Source of the DNA: Berberis thunbergii | Taxonomy: Eukaryota > Streptophyta > Magnoliopsida > Ranunculales > Berberidaceae | Length of the DNA: 64,000 bases | Direction of reading: 5' to 3' | Assembly (NCBI GenBank): GCA_003290165.1 | Contig: QNQO01000799.1 | Coordinates: 124,001 to 188,000, forward strand | Shown here: piece by piece, positions 1 to 10,849 of the stretch | Numbering within the stretch: position 1 is the first letter of the stretch | Layout: every line of letters starts with the position of its first letter | Notes under the pieces: model-generated | What the model saw: only the letters and a program-made list of their open reading frames with translations | Database searches by the model: none | What the model was told of the DNA's origin: nothing | Position numbers and translations under genes: made by a program

Positions 1-1265
1 CTTCTTGATAGCTAATGATGCAATTTGGTCATCACACCCATTTATGCTCGCCCTTTCTGCCTTAAATCTTTTGATGAAGTCTCGAAGAGATTCATTTGAC
101 TTTTTCTTTATGTTGAAGAGGTAGTCAACATGTTTTTTTATAGTTTGATAGGATGAATACTTTTTTGTGAAAGTAAGGGAGAGCTCTCCAAAATTGTTGA
201 TCGACCGAGGGGTCAAAGTGTGAAACCAATCTTGGGCCACTCCTTGTAAAGTCATTGCAAATATTTTGCACATAAGTGGGTCATTATTTTTGCGTAGAGT
301 CACGAGACTTCGAAAATGCTTCAAGTGTCTCCCAGGATCAGAATCTCCTTTGAAAGGAGTAAAGGTTGGTATGGTAAACTTTGTTGGTAGGGGATCCCCT
401 TCAATGTCATTTGTAAAAGGTGAAGTGTTTAACAATGCCACTTCTCTACGCAGAGTATCATCTGGATTCCTCATAACTTATAAATTCATCAACTGTTCTT
501 TGACCATTCGTGCCATATCATTTGCTCCCTAGGGCTTGTGTGTATCCTGCTGATGGGTCGTATGATGATTTCGATTCTGATTATCTGCGGTAGATGACTC
601 ATATTCTAAATTTGATTGTGACTTACCTGCATGTGAGTGAGGTAGAGTCTCAATTGGATTCACCTGAAGGCTCATCTTGATTTGACGAGCCTATGAATGT
701 GGGACGTGGAACAAATCAGTGTAGTGATCTAGATCTGGTCCTCTCCATTGGGATTCTGTCTTTTGCTCCGACCACTTATATTGGGTGTAGTCTACGGTCC
801 TAGCCTTGAGTGCACAGTTGCTTGGGAGCCCAACCTTGAAAAGACTCCTGTTTGAGGTCCGAGAGAGTGCACATATACTCGTGGCCCTAATCTCGAATGA
901 ATGCTTTCAGAGGGATTGTTTCCCTTTGATGGGTGACTACTTCCACTTCTATGCGGATGATCTGTTGGTAGACGGCGATGTGTCATTTACCTTGGTTATT
1001 CACTTACTAATTGCTCTACAACCTGGGTTTGTTCTTCTAATATTTTGGTCAGATTGGCAATCTGACCTACAAGATTTTCTTGTTGTGTCATCTCCATTTG
1101 GCTTGTGGCAGAAGGTTGCGATTGATGGTCAGCAGGAGGTGGCAGACCCACTAACAGTGGTTGTTCAACCGGTAATAGCTGAACCCGTGATGATGATGGC
1201 AGCCTAGTATGAATAGAATACCTTGTAACATTATTTTTGCTAGTGTGTTTTTGAGTTCCCACCAT
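1..1265 (-). pseudogene. Ty3/gypsy Gag fragment (retrotransposon gag domain)
   Basis: The minus strand from an ATG at about 1265 encodes a polar, Q- and E-rich N-terminus ending near ...EEQTQVVEQLVSE. Further in, at about 1-330, is a classic retrotransposon Gag core. It has a basic aromatic segment (KIFAMTLQGVAQDWFHTL), a FTKKYSS-like motif and a SLRDFIKRF segment, as in plant Ty3 Gags. The parts lie in different frames with stops between them, so the ORF is broken. No protease or RT is inside the window. As a structural capsid protein it would package element RNA in the cytoplasm; this copy is unlikely to be functional. Confidence 0.7.
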
Positions 1266-1378
1266 TGTATTGAATTAAAAAAAGTGTTGTGAATGAAACT
1301 GAAACTGAATGAATGAAAGTTTTTTTTTGTCAATGGAAGAGAACATGCAATATTCAAGTCTCATTGAAAGCACCAATT

Positions 1379-2131
1379 TGTGGATGCAAATTTCCGTCGG
1401 ATCACGTGCTGATCACGCAGAGCAATCTGTATAAGATAGAATCATGTGGAGTCATCTGCATAAGATATAAGTTAATTCTTGACACCAGTGTGGTGTCTAT
1501 CACTGGGACTCTGATGCCAAAGTTATAACAATGTCTTCAGAAAAATGTTTGTATCTCTATATTTGAAGAGATAATTTTGAATCAAGGAAGAGTTACCCCC
1601 AGAAGGCTTTGCGTTTGACAATTTATAGAGGCTGAAAGAGTTAATTGTTGGCTGATGAGTGAGACACGTGGCTGATGAGTAAGACACGTGGCAGATGAGT
1701 AAGACGCATGGCAGATGAGTAAGATACGTATCAGATTAGTGAGACACGTGGCAGATGAGTGAGTCACCTGCTTGAAGGTGGTTGTAACTTCTCTTAGGTA
1801 GTTGTAACTTCCGTAGATAGTTGTAACCTCCCGTTGGCGGTTTTCTCAGGTTAACTTCCCGTTGAAGGTTGTAACTTCTTGTTTTGTGACACCTCTCTTG
1901 CAAGCTTGTGTACTCAACTGAGCATGGTGGTCAGCGTTGAACAATACTCCTCTGCTGAGGAAAAGAGTATTCTACTGAGCTGTAGTGGGCCTAGACTTGT
2001 GTTGTATTGGGCCCAAACTTGGGCTTTCTCATTTTGTGACTTTCATCGGTAATTTTTGGGTTTCTCGAGAATAATCCAAATCTTTGGGCTTCCTTATCCT
2101 GTAGGGCCAAGGATTATTTTTGGCTCTCACA
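1379..2131 (-). repeat. 5' LTR of the left gypsy element
   Basis: This 753-bp block begins TG and ends CA on either strand and lies between the PBS-like stretch and the TTAAG target site. Read in element orientation it begins TGTGAGAGCC. It contains a six-unit 20-bp array (1651-1770) and, beside it, repeated GGTTGTAACTTC-like words (about 1775-1880). Its partner LTR is outside the window, so the boundaries rest on the PBS, the TG/CA termini and the interrupted copia LTR. Confidence 0.75.
1651..1770 (+). repeat. Six-copy 20-bp minisatellite with G-box cores inside the LTR
   Basis: Six exact-period 20-bp units start at 1651, 1671, 1691, 1711, 1731 and 1751, each close to GCTGATGAGT plus GAGACACGTG. 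Units 1, 2 and 5 contain the palindromic G-box CACGTG (1665-1670, 1685-1690, 1745-1750). Units 3, 4 and 6 have one- or two-base variants of it (CGCATG, TACGTA, CACCTG). G-boxes are bound by plant bZIP and bHLH factors. Their placement in an LTR suggests an enhancer array for the element; that role is inference. Confidence 0.85.
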
Positions 2132-2337
2132 TTAAGGTCGGTGGATTAGCCACCAATTTTGACAAGCCAGCTCAAGAGATAGTCGGTGAATGAAGCTTCA
2201 CGATAATCAGTGACGGTGCTTCTAGATAGTCGACAGTGGAACTTCTGCATAGTCGGTGGTGGTGGTGACAAGGCTTCTAGAAACTGAGCTCTCTGGAGAA
2301 GGTGAACTCTTTGGTGAGTCTGTGATGATTCTTAACA
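2132..2337 (-). repeat. 3' LTR of copia A, truncated
   Basis: This stretch aligns along its full length with the 8236-8441 part of the right LTR, with about 20 scattered differences. Shared words include GGTCGGTGGAT, GAATGAAGCTTCA and GGTGAGTCTGTGATGATT. The rest of the LTR is missing because the gypsy element inserted at TTAAG. The PPT (GAGGGGAG on the minus strand) directly abuts it. Confidence 0.85.
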
Positions 2338-4785
2338 CTCCCCTCATTACTGACTCCCTGAAGTCATCAAGTTGTCTTCGAAACTTTTCAAACTTTGTAG
2401 CGCCTAGTCCTTTGTGAATATATCTGCCGCTTGGTTGTCTGTCTTGATTGCTTGGTTTTTCTATCTCTCCTTCAAGTACCTTCTCTCTTATGAAGTGGTA
2501 GTGGACTTCTACATGCTTTGTCCTTGCGTGGAACACTAGGTTTTCAGCCAAGCGTATTGTAGACTGATTATCACAATGTAATGGTATTACATACTCAACT
2601 GGGCGGTGCAAATCCTTCATTAATTGTATTAGCCACGTACTTTCTTGAGTTGCCATAGCTGCTGCTCTATACTCTGCTTCTGTGGTCGAGAGAGATACAA
2701 ATGGTTGTCTCTTACTACACCAAGTGATTGTTCTTTAACCAAGACCTAACACATACCCGGTAGTTGATCTTCGCGTGCCATGGTCTCCAGCATAGTCAGC
2801 ATCACAGTAGCCGACTATTTTACATTCCTTACCCATCTTGTATAAGATACCAAGATCCGTGGTTCCTTTCACATACCTTAATATTCTTTGAACTGCTTCG
2901 AGATGAGGCTTCTTTGGTTTATGCATGAATCAACTTGCTATTCCAACTGCGTAGGCTATGTCTAGCCGTGTGAGCATTAGGTAGATTAGACTCCCGACAA
3001 GCTGGCGATGCATTTTTGTATCTTCGAAGTCTTTGCCTTCTTCAACACATAGCTTAGCGTTAGCTTCCATAGGTGTTGAGATTGGCTTACACTCGAGCAT
3101 CCCATATTTCTTCAAAAGATCTCTAGCATACTTCTGCTGACAAAAGAATAAGCCTTTGTCACTTCGTTCAATCTTGAGCCCTAGGAAGTGTCTTAGTTCT
3201 CCTAACTCCATCTGGAATCAGACCGCCAAGTTTCTTCGTACCACTCAAATTTCTTCTTTGTCATCTCCAGTGACAATCAGATCATCTACTAGCACTATTT
3301 CTTGTTTGCCTCCTTGGGATTTGATAAACAGGCGTGAGTCCGAATGTGCAACGATGTACCCGCTATGAACTAAGAACTCTGCAATCTTCCCATACCAGGC
3401 TCTTGGTGCTTGCTTCAATCCGTACAATGCCTTTTTTAACTTGCAAACATAATTTTGTTGAGATTTACTCTCAAACCCCCTAGGTTGCTCCATGTATATT
3501 TCTCGGTCAACTTCTCCGTGCAGGAAGGTGTTTTTCACATCCATCTGCCATAGTTTCCAAGATTTGCTTGCTGCTAAGCAGAACCCTAACTGTGGTGATC
3601 TTAGCTATTGGACTGAATGTTTCATCATAGTCCAGTTCATATTGCTGTGAGAACCCACGGGCTACCAATCGAGCCTTGTACCTTTCTATTGAGCCATCAG
3701 AATGGGTCTTTATCTTATAGACCCATCTACACGACATAGGCTTCACATCCTTGGGTTTTGGTACTAAGTTCCAAATTTGATTTTGTTTCAGAGCTTGAAT
3801 TTATTTTTCCATCGCCTTTTGCCACTCCATGCTTTGATATTTTTTTTCAAATGTTGTGGGTTTTTCTATTGTTGTCTTTTTCGATCGCTACGTTTGCATA
3901 CTTTGGATTTGGTTTGCATTGTCTGGCCGACCTTTTCAGTTGTTGCCTTGAATCTTCCTGATTGTCTTCAGTTTCTTTTGGTGTCTTTTCATGTACACCA
4001 GTTTGCCATGGGTTAATAGGAGTACTTGGTGTTTTTGGCAAGTTGAGCCCTATTTCTTCTTCATCTTTTGCAGGTGTTGACTTACTTTCCTGCATTTCCT
4101 TCTCTAGACTTTTGGAATATGGCAGTAATAGATGTTGTGCAGACCCATGAAGCTTCATCGAATACCACATTTCTTGATGTGTAGCAGCGCCCAGTTGTAG
4201 GATCACGCATCTCCATCATTTTCTTTGACTGTCGTACCCCACAAAGACGCAACGGATAGCCTTCTTGTCGAACTTGCTTCATAGGTAATCAGGCATGGAT
4301 ACGTAACAAGGCACATCCAAAAACTCGAAAGTGACTCACTGTGGGTTTAGTATTCCATAACTTCTGGAATGGTGAAACAAACCCTAACTTTGCTTATGGA
4401 AACCTGTTGATAACATGAGCTGCAGTCTTCATACATTCAGTCCAAAAAATGACTTGGCACATTCTTGGCATGCAACATGCTTCGGCATGTCTCTGCCAAA
4501 TGCTGGTTCTTCCATTCAGTTCTTCCATTTTGTTGTGGAGTGTGTGGACATGTTAATTGTCTCCTAATTTTACACTCCCTCGAGTAATTGGAAAACTCAT
4601 CCGATGAGTATTCTCCGCCATTATTTGTACATAGGCATTTAATCTTCTTTCCTACTTTATTTTCAATTTCCTTCTTAAATTCCTTAAATATATTAAGGAC
4701 TTCTGATTTTTCTTTTAGAAAGTAAACCCACACGTACCTTGAAAAGCCATCATGTGGCACATCCCGCTAATTGATGTTTGTGTCA
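2222..4785 (-). pseudogene. Copia A pol, distal part: integrase core, RT, RNase H
   Basis: Minus-strand frames read integrase (4760-4437; [13 protein letters not shown] and [13 protein letters not shown]), RT (about 3746-2930; [51 protein letters not shown]), then RNase H (2926-2222; [22 protein letters not shown]). The integrase Asp normally in a TDNGGEY-type motif is Asn. The RT YVDD motif reads LVDD with its Tyr lost. Frames are broken at about 2930, 3211-3245, 3544 and 4282, with several stops. The product would be reverse transcriptase and integrase; this copy cannot make a working enzyme. Confidence 0.9.
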
Positions 4786-6059
4786 TGAAAATCACATAAT
4801 TATAACATTTTTTTACCTCTTATTATACTTTTGTTAATCCTTGTTTTATTTTATTTTAAATTAATTATTAACTTTTTGAGTTTTTGTAGAATTCGGAGCA
4901 ATAACGAAGAAATCAAAGAAGAATGCAATGAATAAATCACAGACAGTGACTTCAGAGGAAGTGGAGGTGAGAATAGCCTAAGCCCATAACCTAAACTCAA
5001 AGCCAAACCCAAAACCAAATCCGTAAACCCAAACCCAATCAAACCCAAAGCATATTCTCTAAATTATCCAAGATTCTAGTTTGATTTAAGCCTTAAATCA
5101 CTCATTGAACTCTCCCCTTAACTTGTCCAAATTCAATTTCTTAATTCTCTATAAATACAATAGAAATGAATAAGAAAGGGGAAGAATAGAAGGGAAAGAA
5201 AAAAAATACAGAATACCAAAACCTCTTCTTCACAATTTGTGATTCTCATCACCATCCCAACCAAGCAAAATCATCACCCACAGCCTATCACACCCTTGTT
5301 TCAATTCATCTTCAACCACCGTTACCGGCTGCACCATGCACCACCACAGAGACTTAAATCAAGTTGACGCTACTGGAACCCAGTGGACCTTGCCGAGAGC
5401 ACCTCGACTGAGAAAGATTAGAACTATTTGCATCCACTGGGATCTACTGAGCCACACTGGACCTGTTCCTATTTGCACCCTGCTGAATGCTCTGTAACAC
5501 CACAGTGAATTAAGTCTCAAACTCTAGAATTAATTTCATTTTACTTTATTATTCCATGATTAATATTAATTGATTCGAGATTTATAATATTTTACTTTCA
5601 CCTAATATGTCATGCATCTTAGGTTGTTAGAAAAATATTATGTTATAAATCAAGCATGTTTTAATTGAATAATTAAACTTGTGATTAATTGTGCCATAAC
5701 AATACAATTAATGTTAGGAGTTTATACATCGCTAGAGTCATTTATTTGAAATTGGAATAATAAGAAAAATTGAATATAATTTTAGGAGTTGAAAAATATT
5801 TTGCAAATTGTGGTTTCCCTCCAACTCTTTTATTTTATTTATTGTTATTTTTATTACTTTTGTTTAACTCAGATTTTAAACACTGTAACCCCCATTTTCT
5901 CCAAATTAGTTTAGGTAAATTATTAAATTAAATTTCATCCACCTTCCTTGTGGGATCAACCCGTACTTGCCGTTGTCTACCAGTTAGACACCGTGCACTT
6001 GCGGTTATTACAAGTGGGTCAAATTAGCCTGTTTGTTTAGGTCAGTTAAACCCGCAACA
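4786..6059 (+). repeat. Solo LTR inserted in the copia A integrase gene
   Basis: A 1274-bp block begins TGAAAATCAC and ends CCCGCAACA. It is flanked on both sides by TGTCA (4781-4785 and 6060-6064), a 5-bp target duplication. It carries no coding motif. Copia integrase sequence resumes on each side. The segment near 5950-6010 (GGGATCAACCCGTACTTG, then TGCACTTGCGGTTATTAC) resembles 3' ends of plant Ty3/gypsy LTRs, which suggests + orientation, but family assignment is from memory. One LTR with an intact TSD is the product expected from LTR-LTR recombination. Confidence 0.85.
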
Positions 6060-6064
6060 TGTCA

Positions 6065-7780
6065 CTTGGTCAAACACATATGAGTGGATGAGTTGCAACG
6101 GTTCCTAGGCTCTGAACTTTAATTCCTGATAGGGTTGTTGATGAGCTTTTCCAAATTGGCACCCAACACAGACTGTTTCTCCTCGTATATCCAGGTGGGG
6201 TAGACCCTTCAACATTGACTTGCTCATCATTGCCTTCAGCCTCTGATAGCGAAAATGCCCTAGCCTTGCATACCACAAATCAACAGTTTCACTGCATCGA
6301 GTCTTATCTGCATATGCTAGTTCTGCAGACATCACGTAGATAGATTCTAACTTTCGTCCTTTCATGATGGGTGTACCTGATGGCTTCGATACACCTTAAC
6401 ATCTTCCGGCTCGAATGTAATTGCCAGATGTTGTTAACTGTGATACTAACAATAGGTTTTTCTTCATACTTGGAACATGATATACGTTCTGCAATTGAAT
6501 TTGATTGGGGCTAAAGTTGGCTATAAATGCAGCCTTTCTGGTGTGAGCAATTGGCAATCTCGTGTTGTCAGCAGTTATCACGACCCTATCTCCTTTGTGC
6601 TCACAGAGGCTTGATAACTTCTCGTTATCTCCAATCATATGATTTGAACAGCCTGAGTCAACAATTCCAATCTTTGTTGTAGTTGACTGTTAGTACTTGA
6701 TCTTCACAAGCCATGGCTACTTCATTCTTGGAGAGGTTTACTTCTTCTTCAAGAAAATTTTCACGAACAGGCTAAGTAAATGCAAAAGAAGCTTGGAAGT
6801 CCCATTCTTATTCACTATTGTCTTGGTGATTGTGAGATGTCACCAAGTTGCCTTCAGTTGTCTTTTTTTTTTTTACCAACAGTCTTTTGCATAGTGACCT
6901 CTTTTGCCACAGTTGTAGCAAGCATCATTTTGCCGATTATTGTTGCCTAACACCTTTCTTGGGACTTCGTCAGTTTGTTATCTTCTTCTTTATTTGATTT
7001 TACAATTTTTTTTTATTATATTTTTATTTTTTATATCTGCTATTCGTTTTATTGAAGAATGCCTATTTTTCTTCATTTTTCAGGGAGACACCTGCCATTT
7101 GCTTAGCGAAGCTTTCTTGATTACCCAACATACTTTCGAACTCCATAATAGAGGGCTGAGTTGGCCAACCACGAATAGTCGTGACAATCCCCGTATACTC
7201 AGGCTTTAGTCAGTGAATAATTATTCTTTTCATTCTATTTTCAATAATTTTTTAGGCAGGGACTAGTTCTTAAATTTCTTGACATCAATTTTTAATTTTT
7301 AAAAAGTACTCTCCAATAGACATGCCTCATTGTTTAGAGTTCATCAACTCATTTTCCAAGAATTGCAGTCGGGCATCATTCGTTCTGGAAAATAGGGATA
7401 CAAATGTATCTCAAGCTCCTTTGGGTGTGTCTACATCTTCAATGTGCTGAAGCATCTCATCCTCAATCGCCGTCTTGAGCACATAAAGTGCCTTTCCAGT
7501 TTGATTTCCCATTTCTTGAATTCAACAACGTTCTCCCTTGACGGTGGTGCAGTCTCACTACCGCCAACAACTTGCCACAAGTCTTGTCCTTGTAAATAGG
7601 ACTTTATCCTTGTCTACCAACTCTTATAATTGTGATGGTTGAGCTTTGTAAGCCCACCGGTTGTGGCAACGAAATCTCCCATCGTGACAAGGTGCAACCT
7701 TTTTAGTGCTACTGAGTAAGCTTGGTCCTAAACATATCTGCTTCACAGTCTCGAACTGCGCATGAACGATCTCCGACAAG
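6065..7780 (-). pseudogene. Copia A gag-protease and start of integrase
   Basis: Minus-strand reading shows a CCHC zinc knuckle (CYNCGKRGHYAKD, about 6885-6926), the protease active site (VDSGCSNHMIGD, about 6630-6665) and a GAG-pre-integrase domain (6365-6105; [28 protein letters not shown]). The integrase then begins and is interrupted by the solo LTR at 6060. The N-terminal Gag region (about 6930-7780) is badly frameshifted, with poly-T tracts. An in-frame stop lies just after KFRA near 6105. Functional products are not expected. Confidence 0.8.
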
Positions 7781-8030
7781 AAAAGTTTCCCCAACGACGA
7801 TTAAAAAACCGACGAATTGTTCAAGTGAATAGTATTGTACAGTATGTACGTGTGAATAGTATACAATACTTATCAATGAACAATGCTAAGTTGAAAACAA
7901 CACCACCTCGTAAACAGTACTGAGCTGTGAACAGTGTCAACTCATGAACAGTGTTGAGTTGTGAGCAATGTTTGAATAGTGTCTTCTTCTACTAAATAGC
8001 ACTGTAACTCCGGTGAACAACACTATTCCG

Positions 8031-8042
8031 GCTTTGATACCA
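8031..8042 (-). other. Primer-binding site of copia A (tRNA-iMet type)
   Basis: On the minus strand it reads TGGTATCAAAGC, one base from the usual plant copia PBS TGGTATCAGAGC. It lies three bases from the 5' LTR edge at 8046. Confidence 0.85.
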
Positions 8043-8045
8043 GAA

Positions 8046-8441
8046 TGTTATTATGTTGAGGAAGAACAAGGACCTTACAACACTCTGATTTTTATTGATT
8101 TCACAAAGATGTAAGTACACTAAACTTGTGTACAAACACAAACTCAAACACACCCACTGTAACTTATAAACTCACAATTAAGCTTATAATTCTACACACA
8201 CTCACAATACAATCCTTACACATATTTATAGAAGCTTAAGGTCGGTGGATCAGCCACAAATTTTGATAAGCCAACTAAAGAGATAGTCGATGAATGAAGC
8301 TTCATGATAGTCAGTGATGGTGATTCTATATAGTCGGCGGTAGAGTTTCTGCATAGTCAGTGGTGGTGGTGATAAGGCTACTAGAAGCTGAGCTCTTTGG
8401 AGAAGGTGAACTTTTTGGTGAGTCTGTGATGATTATTTACA
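8046..8441 (-). repeat. 5' LTR of copia A
   Basis: A 396-bp block starts TGTTATTATG and ends ATTTACA. Its right half matches the truncated LTR at 2132-2337. The left edge is fixed by the PBS and the right edge by the TG/CA rule. Confidence 0.85.
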
Positions 8442-8831
8442 TGATGATGTTGTTCTTGTGAAGTTGAAGTTTATCCAATGAAGGGTCAATGTAGGCCATC
8501 ATTGAAGAGATACTATTCATTCTAATCTCCAAAGTTGCAAGTCTCTCCCAGTGACATGGAATTGTAAAAACATTTTTAATCCTTCATTGAAATCGGTTGG
8601 TGTAGGAGTTTTCTTTTAATCTATTATTATGTATATTCATTCTTGACCTTTTCCTTATTGTTTTTCATTTTAGGGTGTTTAACTGTAGTTCAAATGATCT
8701 CAACTTCATCAATTGACACGTTGTAAAATTTATGGTTATGACAACTGTAATGCATAAAAAAGGAAAATTCATAATAGTCGTCACATTCAAACGTTTTCTT
8801 CCATTGGGAGAATATGTTCCCAAGGAATGGT
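8442..8831. other. Intergenic stretch with nothing recognised
   Basis: AT-rich sequence between copia A and the next weak repeat. No coding motif, terminal repeat or RNA gene was recognised. Confidence 0.5.
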
Positions 8832-9690
8832 CAGGGACAGATCCACGTGGGGTCAAGTGGGGGCCAGTGCCCCTACTCACTTTTGAACTTTTTTGGGGTT
8901 ATTTGTGATTTTTTGACCTTGCGACGTTGATGACGCCATCTCGTGCCGCCCCGTCCTCTCTCCCTCTATTCTTTGCGGTGCCGACGACTTTGCTCCACCT
9001 TTTTCTTATTTTCTGCTCCATCTATTTGTTCACTACAAGACCGACAACCGTCCCGTCTTCTCCACTCTTCCTCTCCCTCCCTCTCTGCTTGATTTATTTC
9101 CCTTTCTCACCATCACCACCAGCAACCCCAACCTCCCTTGTCTGTTTTGATGAAGAAGAAAGTTTTTTAAGTATTTTCTTGCGATGAAATTGGATATCGA
9201 GGTCTAATTTTGTGTTTTATTCTTAGGATTTCTGGACATACATAAAAGAATTCGACCCAATAATTTTTCTTGAAGATACATGTTTGTATTCGAGATTCAT
9301 GTGTGGGTCATTGTTTGAAGGACATTTTGGTTATCAACATGAGCCTTTTAATAGACAACGGCACTAATTAGCTATTTTTATAGGGGACAAATCGCAAATA
9401 ACCCAATTTTTGTTGTAAACGTATAATTTTACTTTTGAGATTAATTTGTACCCCTTAACTTTATATACCAATTTGATTTGTCCCTCATATATTTATCTTT
9501 TGTGCTCCTACAAAGTAACTTTGTTAGATCCATTATCTTCCCTCATAGATTAAATGGAGTTTTGTTTATCAATTGGTGTTTTGTATAGTTATTTATGAAT
9601 TGTTCAAATTAAAAAAATTATATTAAAATAATTAATTAACTATGATTCATTACTCTACCCCCTTCAACAAGAATCATGGCTCCGTCGCTG
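8832..9690. mobile_element. Possible decayed hAT-type element
   Basis: The left end (CAGGGACAGATCCACGTGG, then GGCCAGTGCCCCTACTCAC) resembles the CAGGGGCGGATCC-type start of plant hAT elements. An imperfect inverse copy (CATGGCTCCGTCGCTG) ends at 9690, with 11 of the first 14 positions matching. No 8-bp target duplication was visible and no transposase motif remains. The C/T-rich open frame at 8927-9187 has no domain I can name. Confidence 0.35.
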
Positions 9691-9860
9691 AAATGACAAT
9701 GGATGGGATGGGGCTAGAGACTCCCCTTTAGTTTTGGCATTACTAAATCAGCCCCGCAGTATGGGTTATTAAAACAAGATTTGGCAAAATTTTGCAAATG
9801 GCCCAATTTTCAAATAAAACCCATGCTCCGATTAATTTTCAATTTTAACAAAATCCCTAG

Positions 9861-10375
9861 GACCAATTTGTGCATGAACTACGCTTTTCACTAATCCGTT
9901 GAGCTAAAACTTGAGGAATTGTATGGATTAACATCACGGACAACATATTAAGGTTTATGCTTATTTAGACTAGTGGTCATTGAGATAAATGTCAAAACGT
10001 CCTTTCAATGACCAACTTGCACATGAACTCAACCTTTTACTAATCCATTTGAGTTGAAATTGAGGAGTTACATAATTAACATTGAGTTGAAACTTTGACG
10101 AATTGTGTCGATTAACTTCACGAACCACGTATTAAGGTTAATGCTTGATTAGTCTAGCGCTCCTTGAGATAAATGTAAACTAAAGTCATTTCAATGACCA
10201 ATTTTCACATGAACTCAAATTTTTACTAATCCGTTTGAGATGAAATTGTGGAGTCAAGTAGATTAACATAAGAATAACATGCTATTTTTAACTCGATTTG
10301 ACAAATTATCATCTACATACATGTCAAAACATCATTTCAAGGACCAACTTTCGCATGAACTATTTGTTTCATTGT
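9861..10375 (+). repeat. Degenerate tandem repeat, three units of about 146-186 bp plus a partial
   Basis: Units begin at 9861, 10010, 10196 and 10342 with GACCAA(C/T)TT..CATGAACT, followed by ACTAATCCGTTTGAG-like, GATTAAC and TGAGATAAATGT words and ending TTTCAA. The second unit has an internal partial duplication. No coding potential. It may be a satellite-like relic or part of an unrecognised element. Confidence 0.7.
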
Positions 10376-10660
10376 TCATTTGTGCTGATTTAAAAAATTT
10401 ATTTACAAAACCCCTTATTTAAATTGGGGTAACCCCACCCATTAATGAAAATACATTACGAATGTTGTAATTGATTGATCATGGTAGTCCAATGATGCGT
10501 TTATTTAGTCCATGCGATGGAAAAGTAAAGTTGCAAATGTATTCTTTGGTTTACCACTTGTTGTCCAGTTAGTTGACAATAGCTACTCCACGAAAAAAAA
10601 GAAGAAATAAACATTCACTGTGAAAACACACATTTGAGTAAAGAAATCACATATAAGAAT
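10376..10660. other. Short unassigned stretch
   Basis: AT-rich sequence between the degenerate tandem repeat and the LTR at 10661. Nothing recognised. Confidence 0.4.
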
Positions 10661-10849
10661 TGTTAAATAATTCAAAGCTTATTCTATTCACCTCACAATG
10701 AGGTATTTATAGGGATACAAATATAATCCTAACTATGAAAGGAAAAATAATTCGTATTCCGGTGGTTAATCCAGTATTTATAAATAATTACAATCCTTGT
10801 CAATCCGGTATTCCTTATATAATTAATATAATTACTATTCATGTTAACA
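10661..10849 (-). repeat. 3' LTR of the V-PPase-carrying element
   Basis: It matches 15194-15395 over most of its length (TATTTATA-GGATACAAATATAAT, CCGGTATTCC, ATTACTATTCAT). It lacks about 15 bp near its left end, removed between two TTAAAT repeats. It is followed by the PPT. Confidence 0.8.

Larger units (their letters stand above)
1..2131 (-). mobile_element. Ty3/gypsy element, 5' end (LTR, PBS and gag), cut by the window edge
   Basis: Read on the minus strand, the order is LTR (2131-1379), a primer-binding-like stretch at about 1359-1376, and then a gag region running off the left edge. The element lies inside the truncated LTR of the copia element that begins at 2132. The five bases after its terminal CA are TTAAG. 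The other copy of that copia LTR has the same TTAAG undisturbed at about 8235-8239, so this looks like an insertion with a 5-bp target duplication. The left half of the element and its matching duplication are outside the window. Assignment to Ty3/gypsy rests on the gag domain. Confidence 0.8.
2132..8441 (-). mobile_element. Ty1/copia retrotransposon A, decayed, with nested insertions
   Basis: Minus-strand order from right to left is 5' LTR (8441-8046), an initiator-Met PBS (TGGTATCAAAGC, 8042-8031), gag, protease, integrase, RT, RNase H, a purine-rich PPT just inside 2338, and a 3' LTR cut short at 2132. Integrase before RT defines Ty1/copia. A solo LTR (4786-6059) splits the integrase and a gypsy element cuts the 3' LTR, so this is one of the older layers. 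The five bases after the 5' LTR are TGATG; the matching copy is beyond the left gypsy insertion. Confidence 0.9.

Noticed and set aside
266..532. 88-codon plus-strand frame
   Set aside because: It is the antisense shadow of the gypsy gag domain on the minus strand.
806..1207. 133-codon plus-strand frame
   Set aside because: Antisense to the gypsy gag N-terminal region; no recognisable domain.
3758..4150. Overlapping plus-strand frames of 60-80 codons
   Set aside because: Antisense to the copia A integrase/RT linker; T-rich composition explains the openness.
8927..9187. 86-codon Pro/Ser/Leu-rich frame
   Set aside because: Pyrimidine-rich sequence inside a likely decayed hAT element; no domain and no support as a gene.
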